From positions 117,248,869 to 117,312,868 of the forward strand of contig CM060843.1 of NCBI GenBank assembly GCA_030762175.1: a stretch of DNA of 64,000 bases, read 5' to 3'. The notes beneath the pieces are model-generated. The model worked only from the letters and a program-made list of their open reading frames with translations. It was not told the DNA's origin and ran no database searches. Source of the DNA: Metallyticus violacea. Taxonomy: Eukaryota; Arthropoda; Insecta; Mantodea; Metallyticidae. Each line of letters begins with the position of its first letter. The first letter of the stretch is position 1. Shown piece after piece: positions 59,358 to 64,000 of this stretch. The position numbers were made by a program, and so were the translations under genes.

Positions 59358-59420
59358 CGGAAAATTTGATATACACTCCCTGGTTTAGGAAACCAGGTAC
59401 CAGGGTGGCGTATACAGATT

Positions 59421-59460
59421 TGATTGATTGATTGGTTGATTGATTGATTGATTGATTGAT

Positions 59461-59491
<31 letters not shown>

Positions 59492-59492
59492 T
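59421..59492 (+). repeat. Adjacent (GATT)n and (TTTA)n microsatellites
   Basis: Two tetranucleotide runs back to back, the second probably derived from the first by slippage and substitution. Confidence 0.95.
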
Positions 59493-60737
59493 AGTTCTTA
59501 GCTTGAACTCTTAGTTGGGCATTGGCACTCATATTCAGCATTCGTCCTCAGTTTTCAGCAATCAGCTTTGCTTCCGTCTCCGATGCACTCCGCAGCTTCG
59601 TCGTCCAGGCAGAAACACACGAGGAGCATGACAAAGAATGTCGATGAAATAAAACCATCAAGAATTCTTCATATCCTGGTTGATTAATTTGCAACCACTC
59701 CTCCCAATCCTCCTCCCGTGAGATAGCAGTCACCAAGCAGCAAAATCAGGCCCTGGTATTGACCCGTGGTGGAGGCATTTATAAAAAAACTGCGATTTGG
59801 TGTCTGTCGTAGCCACATATCGACGACGATCCATCTCACAAATTTTTGGCGCTCAACGTGGGCTGCACATTCACGATTCCACCACAGATTCTAAATTGAA
59901 GGCAAAAACATTCAGTCATTCAGATTAAAAAGTTGGAATAACTTTTCTCTAAATATCCAACTCTAAAGTTGATATCTTATGTGGTACCCGCGCTGTCTTC
60001 GCCATGCCAAAAGGGTTTATGCTTCATCTCCATTAATCATTGCGACCTTAATATAAGTAGTAGTGAACTCATAAGTTTCTGTTCATCCTCATTTACAGCC
60101 TAAGTGGAGGTGTTCTTGATACAGCTCCATAGTACTGCTACATATCAATATTGTACATATTTTGGTATGTCTCGCAATTGATATTCGCTTTACTTGCCTT
60201 TAACTGTAACATGTTCTTACATTTTTCAATATCACATTTAACTGGACTATAAAGTGGCGGACAGAGATCTGCATCTCTTCGAGAAAAGAAAGTATAGGGA
60301 TATCAAATTGTGAAATTCTATGAGAATAATTGCGTAATTCTACATTCTGCCGATTGTTAAACAGTAACATAAACGGGAGATATAAGAAAACGTGTAACTA
60401 AACTAAAATCACCTGGTATCAGGACAACGTAGAACAATGAAACGTTTATCTCTCCCTGACCGTTAGCAAGTTCGTTGAAGTTTAAGACTATGAAGAAAGT
60501 AATTGTGATGTTCATGCCAGGCGGTTATGTGATGCTAATTTAAACTTCATAGGCTAATTGAAATTTCTCTGCTGACCGCTAGAATGAAAAACAAGGGATT
60601 TGCAAATGCTGTCAGGCTATATAAGACGTAACATATGAGCATCAATGTTGTGAATCGTTGTGCATAATTCTGGTCATAAAAAGAAGAAAGATCAATTGTT
60701 GAACAGCAAACATGGCAAAGAAGTAAAGAAGTTCCAT

Positions 60738-60738
60738 G

Positions 60739-60769
<31 letters not shown>

Positions 60770-60910
60770 TTGTTAAAAAGATTTTTTCTTGCTATTAAGA
60801 TCTGGAATTAAAATCAAATAGGGAAAATTCGAAGTCAAGACTGGGACTCGAACCACGGATTTTTGGCTCATTGATTTTTTCTATCTGAGCTACCGTACTC
60901 CGTTCGGTTA
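60738..60910 (-). mobile_element. Third tRNA-derived SINE candidate with (CAAAA)n tail
   Basis: On the minus strand a tRNA-like head starts near 60905: box A GGTAGCTCAGATAG (60883-60896) and box B GGTTCGAGTCCC (60843-60854) with tRNA-like spacing. About 70 bases of body follow and the element ends in (CAAAA)n, seen as TTTTG repeats at 60738-60772. The anticodon arm is poorly formed, excluding a functional tRNA gene. Only one copy is present in this window, so the family is inferred from structure. Confidence 0.6.
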
Positions 60911-61991
60911 CAACTGCGAATCTTCTCCATGGTTTGGAGACCTTGAAGCTAACCTCTTATGGATTTCATTCCTAATTATATTAAATGTGATTTTTTCACA
61001 CAAGCCGTGTATTAGGTTAAGGTTAGGAATAGTCAAATAAGAAGAAAAAGTAGGTAAGCCAAAAATATAGTTGTAGTGCTGATCATTATCGAGATTTTCC
61101 TGTTGAGTTTTAATTTAAAATATTCTATGTTCATTTGATTCGATTTATTTACAACATATTGCCGGATAAGCTACAACCAGCTAATATAGACGAATATATT
61201 TCGTCAAAAATATATATATTTTCGTAGTTTTTTAAACAGGAGATTTTCTGATGCCATTATATGGGACATGCCAAACCTCTTACATGTTTTTAATCTGAGA
61301 GAGTTGCAGTTTCAAGTCATTTACAACAAAAATTAATTTAAAAGCATTTGCACGATTTTCTTGGATAAGTAGTATGGTTGTAACGTGATATTGGGAAGAA
61401 ATTATAATAACAAATTTCACTTTACTTAAGACTTATTTGAACAGTATTATGAAGTATCATTATTGAAGAAAGCGTACAAAAACGATGGTATTGTACCGGA
61501 AAAAGTATCTCAACTTCTTAACAAATTTTTTTCCGGATCATATTAAAGGGCCAACTTTGCAGGTAATCTCTAGACAGGAAAAAAGTTTTATTCTTTTCAA
61601 AGGAAAGCGTTTGTGAAAATTGTAAAAGAAACTGCGTTATAATCTCCAGAAGGCAAATTCGAGTGGAACAGTGCTATGATTTATGGCGGTCCAAACTTCT
61701 GAATATCAGAAGGAGAGGGAGAAATGGGAGGAGAAGGGAAGAAGACCTCTGCCTTCTTTAACCTTTCTCTCTTTTTCGCCCCCCTTGAGACGTCTTCCGA
61801 TTGCTAAAGGCGGGACAATAAATCATAAGCTTTAAATCCTGCGGAACGTACCCTACAGCTTAACAGGCAAATTGCGTATACAAATGGTGAAAATGGAACA
61901 CATTGAACAAGTGTAACCAGCACTTCTTTCAGCTCTACTGTGCTTTCGGTGTTCCATTTTATCATCTCTAAATCTACAAGACGCTTAAATT

Positions 61992-62027
<36 letters not shown>

Positions 62028-63999
62028 TTACGAATTTAGATTGTACAATTTTAGTATGTATTTCAAAGAAAATGGATACCCCAAATGTCTGAAAAGGGCA
62101 GTATATTAACTGAGATCCTAAAAACATATATCTCAGTTTCCTTCACTAGAATCGCTAGTAACCAGAGAGAGTAATGTGACGATATGCTCTGTGTAAACGC
62201 AATATACTCCAGCAATTGAAGCTCATGTTCTGTAACACTATCCTAATTTACGATTAAAGAGCTACATATATATCCTGACAATACGGTAACATCCCACTTT
62301 CGTTCGCACATCGCTTTCAAAATATGTATAATATTGCTTATATTTTGCTCTTCTGATACGTGTCATCCTGTATGTTGACGCCAAATTGCTGTTGGTAGTC
62401 CTTCGGTATAGTGTGGGGAGATTTTCATTCATGAGTGTTTGTTTTTTATATTTAGAATTCGCCTATATTTCCTATACAAGACATTATCAGTGAACAGCAT
62501 TATGTAAAGTGATTCGGTGGCTGTCGCAAAGTCGAAAGCTGCAAGCGGGGATCAAAATCCATCGCACCCAGTACTTGTACCTTTTGAAGAAAACTGTTAC
62601 TGCTTTTTGAAGAAAGCTACAGCTGTTCCTCGTGTAGCAGTAGGACTTACTAACATGGTTGGTGACCATATCACGAGTACTTGTTGAAACATTCTTCTCC
62701 AGTGTACCAAGTATATCATTTTCAAAATCCGGGGTTGGTTGTACCGCATTTGAATTTGTTGAGCAAACGTCTATGAACGGATCTGAAAGTAAATCTGTAT
62801 GGACGCCGTCATTTTGGGGTACCTTTCTCTATAAATCCCTGTAGCTACTGATGCACATGATCTTCTTACACAAGGGTACATATCGGTAAGTTCAGCTCTG
62901 TGCTCCATTTTACTTTACACAGAGTATTGCCTTGTGGTGTTCTTGTGCGCTGTAGACAACTAAATGTCATCAGATGTTAATATATCGTCCTCGATGTTAG
63001 GTGCTTTACAATTTGAAACATGTTTATGAACTGTTACCTCTTAGGTTTTCCTAAGTTCATTACAACGTGTGCTATCATTCCAATATAAACTATTTCTCTC
63101 TCACGCTTCATGATGTTAATGGTACAAAACGTCCACTATTTCAAATTTACATAACTAGGAAATTTTGATTAGCAGATCATTGATTTCCTATCTCAAATAT
63201 TTTGCTTATAGCATTTCTGTAGCCCGTAATATTCGTGCGGTGTTATTCATTAACACCCTGTACGACGTCGCTAAAAGTCGTTCCCCAAATGCTTTAACCT
63301 AAAGCAGCGGTTTCTTTGTTCTTTATTGTACATTTCTTTGCAATTTTTTGTTTTCAACTTGGGACCCTATTTTCAAATGGTAGAATATAGTTGACGCTTA
63401 ATATATCTAGGTCTTGGAACAACTATTTGATCAATTGTAGCACGTCATTCAGAACATGAGAAAGGAAGAGGGGGCGGAGTAACACTTCATTAAAAGAACA
63501 TTGGTTCTGCTGGCCCCGACTGGTAATACCTTGAAAGAGCCCCTTGCCAAGGTTACAGTGAAGACCTCAACAGCAGGGAAGGCGAAAAAAAGCATCTTCT
63601 GTATGGCGAAACTGGCGTAAGAGACAACCTTATTGCCGGTGTGAAAAGCAAACTTGGTAGAGGGACCTACAAAGGTTAAAAGAAGAAACACTAACTGAAA
63701 ATCAGCATGCTCGGAGGCTAAAGGGGGCAGTAGTCCTTCCACTTATTTTTTGGTGCAGTGGGCTGATAACATACCAGAAGTACTATTTGCTAAAGAAACC
63801 TGACGGAATATAAGGATTGAGCAAACACTCGAAATGGAATATGCACTATACAGACCATGCGACAAACTGAAAAGTGGTTGGAAGTTCCGAAGGAGATGAA
63901 GTGATACAACTTGGATATTTTGGAATTTTGTGAGATAAGATTGAATGGTTTTGGAGAGGTGAAAACACATAACGGGCTTACCTTGTTATTTTCAGGCTA
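60911..63999. other. No gene recognised; contains one long T-run
   Basis: No supported coding segment. Open frames up to 97 codons near 63449-63970 on the minus strand have no motif I recognise. The T-run at 61996-62024 is the only clear repeat. Confidence 0.4.
61996..62024. repeat. Poly-T run (29 bases)
   Basis: Uninterrupted T-run without recognisable SINE sequence beside it. Confidence 0.95.
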
Positions 64000-64000
64000 A

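Larger units (their letters stand above)
59088..59864 (+). mobile_element. LTR-like promoter, R-U5 and primer-binding site (Gypsy-like fragment)
   Basis: In order: TATA box TATAAAAG (59088-59095), initiator-like sequence with repeated CATTC and CAGTT (59135-59165), AATAAA (59648-59653), an end ...CTCACA at about 59840, then AATTTT and TGGCGCTCAACGTGGGCT (59847-59864). The last matches the common Gypsy-type primer-binding site TGGCGCCCAACGTGGGGC except for a few bases. AAT, GATT and TTTA microsatellites have expanded in the middle. No gag follows, so only the 5' end of an element remains. Confidence 0.5.

Noticed and set aside
63449..63970. Two successive minus-strand frames at the window edge
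   Set aside because: Hydrophobic composition but no recognised domain, no splice sites that join them convincingly, and the plus strand is equally uninformative.

Overview
The window reads as non-coding arthropod (probably insect) nuclear DNA. It is AT-rich, full of microsatellites, and has no long open reading frame, no operon-like gene spacing and no ribosomal or intact tRNA genes. No complete host protein-coding gene could be supported. What can be recognised is a mosaic of dead mobile elements: two abundant tRNA-derived SINE families (here SINE-A and SINE-B, about ten or more copies each, several with clear target-site duplications), a possible third tRNA-derived SINE, several Tc1/mariner-superfamily DNA transposons at different stages of decay, fragments of non-LTR retrotransposons, LTR-like pieces, and non-autonomous inverted-repeat elements. 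The arthropod assignment rests on the transposase types (mariner DD34D, Tc1, the HTH/DDE_3 type) and the R1/LOA-like reverse transcriptase; the species cannot be named from sequence alone.

Layout. 0-7.4 kb: SINE copies (SINE-A at 2.56 and 4.9 kb, SINE-B at 2.0 kb) in otherwise featureless DNA. 7.4-8.7 kb: the best preserved element, a full-length mariner with both inverted repeats and a transposase pseudogene carrying at least four stops and one frameshift. 9-15 kb: SINE copies, a second mariner relic (10.8-11.3 kb), a long (GT)n and a TTAA-flanked element. 17-24 kb: an inverted-repeat element, the first of two related LTR-like sequences (19 kb), a near-perfect 42-bp hairpin (20.3 kb), a third mariner relic, and a lone end of the inverted-repeat family. 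25-44 kb: dense SINE insertions, a Tc1 transposase C-terminus lacking its third catalytic motif, a SINE nested inside an inverted-repeat element (37 kb), a mariner relic (41.4-42.1 kb) and a second hairpin (42.4 kb). 44-49 kb: an unrecognised broken reading frame, the second LTR-like copy, a 60/61-bp tandem array, and an internally deleted HTH/DDE_3 transposon with both ends intact. 50-64 kb: a 1-kb ACT/CTG compound microsatellite with a triplicated cassette, two non-LTR retrotransposon fragments, an LTR-like promoter/leader with a primer-binding-site-like sequence, and long quiet stretches.

Nothing here forms a working pathway. The most noteworthy observations are the long bulge-free hairpin at 20.3 kb (candidate small-RNA precursor or fold-back element) and a set of four very short (47-57 bp) insertions, each consisting only of the extreme 3' tail of a SINE, three of them with clear target-site duplications.
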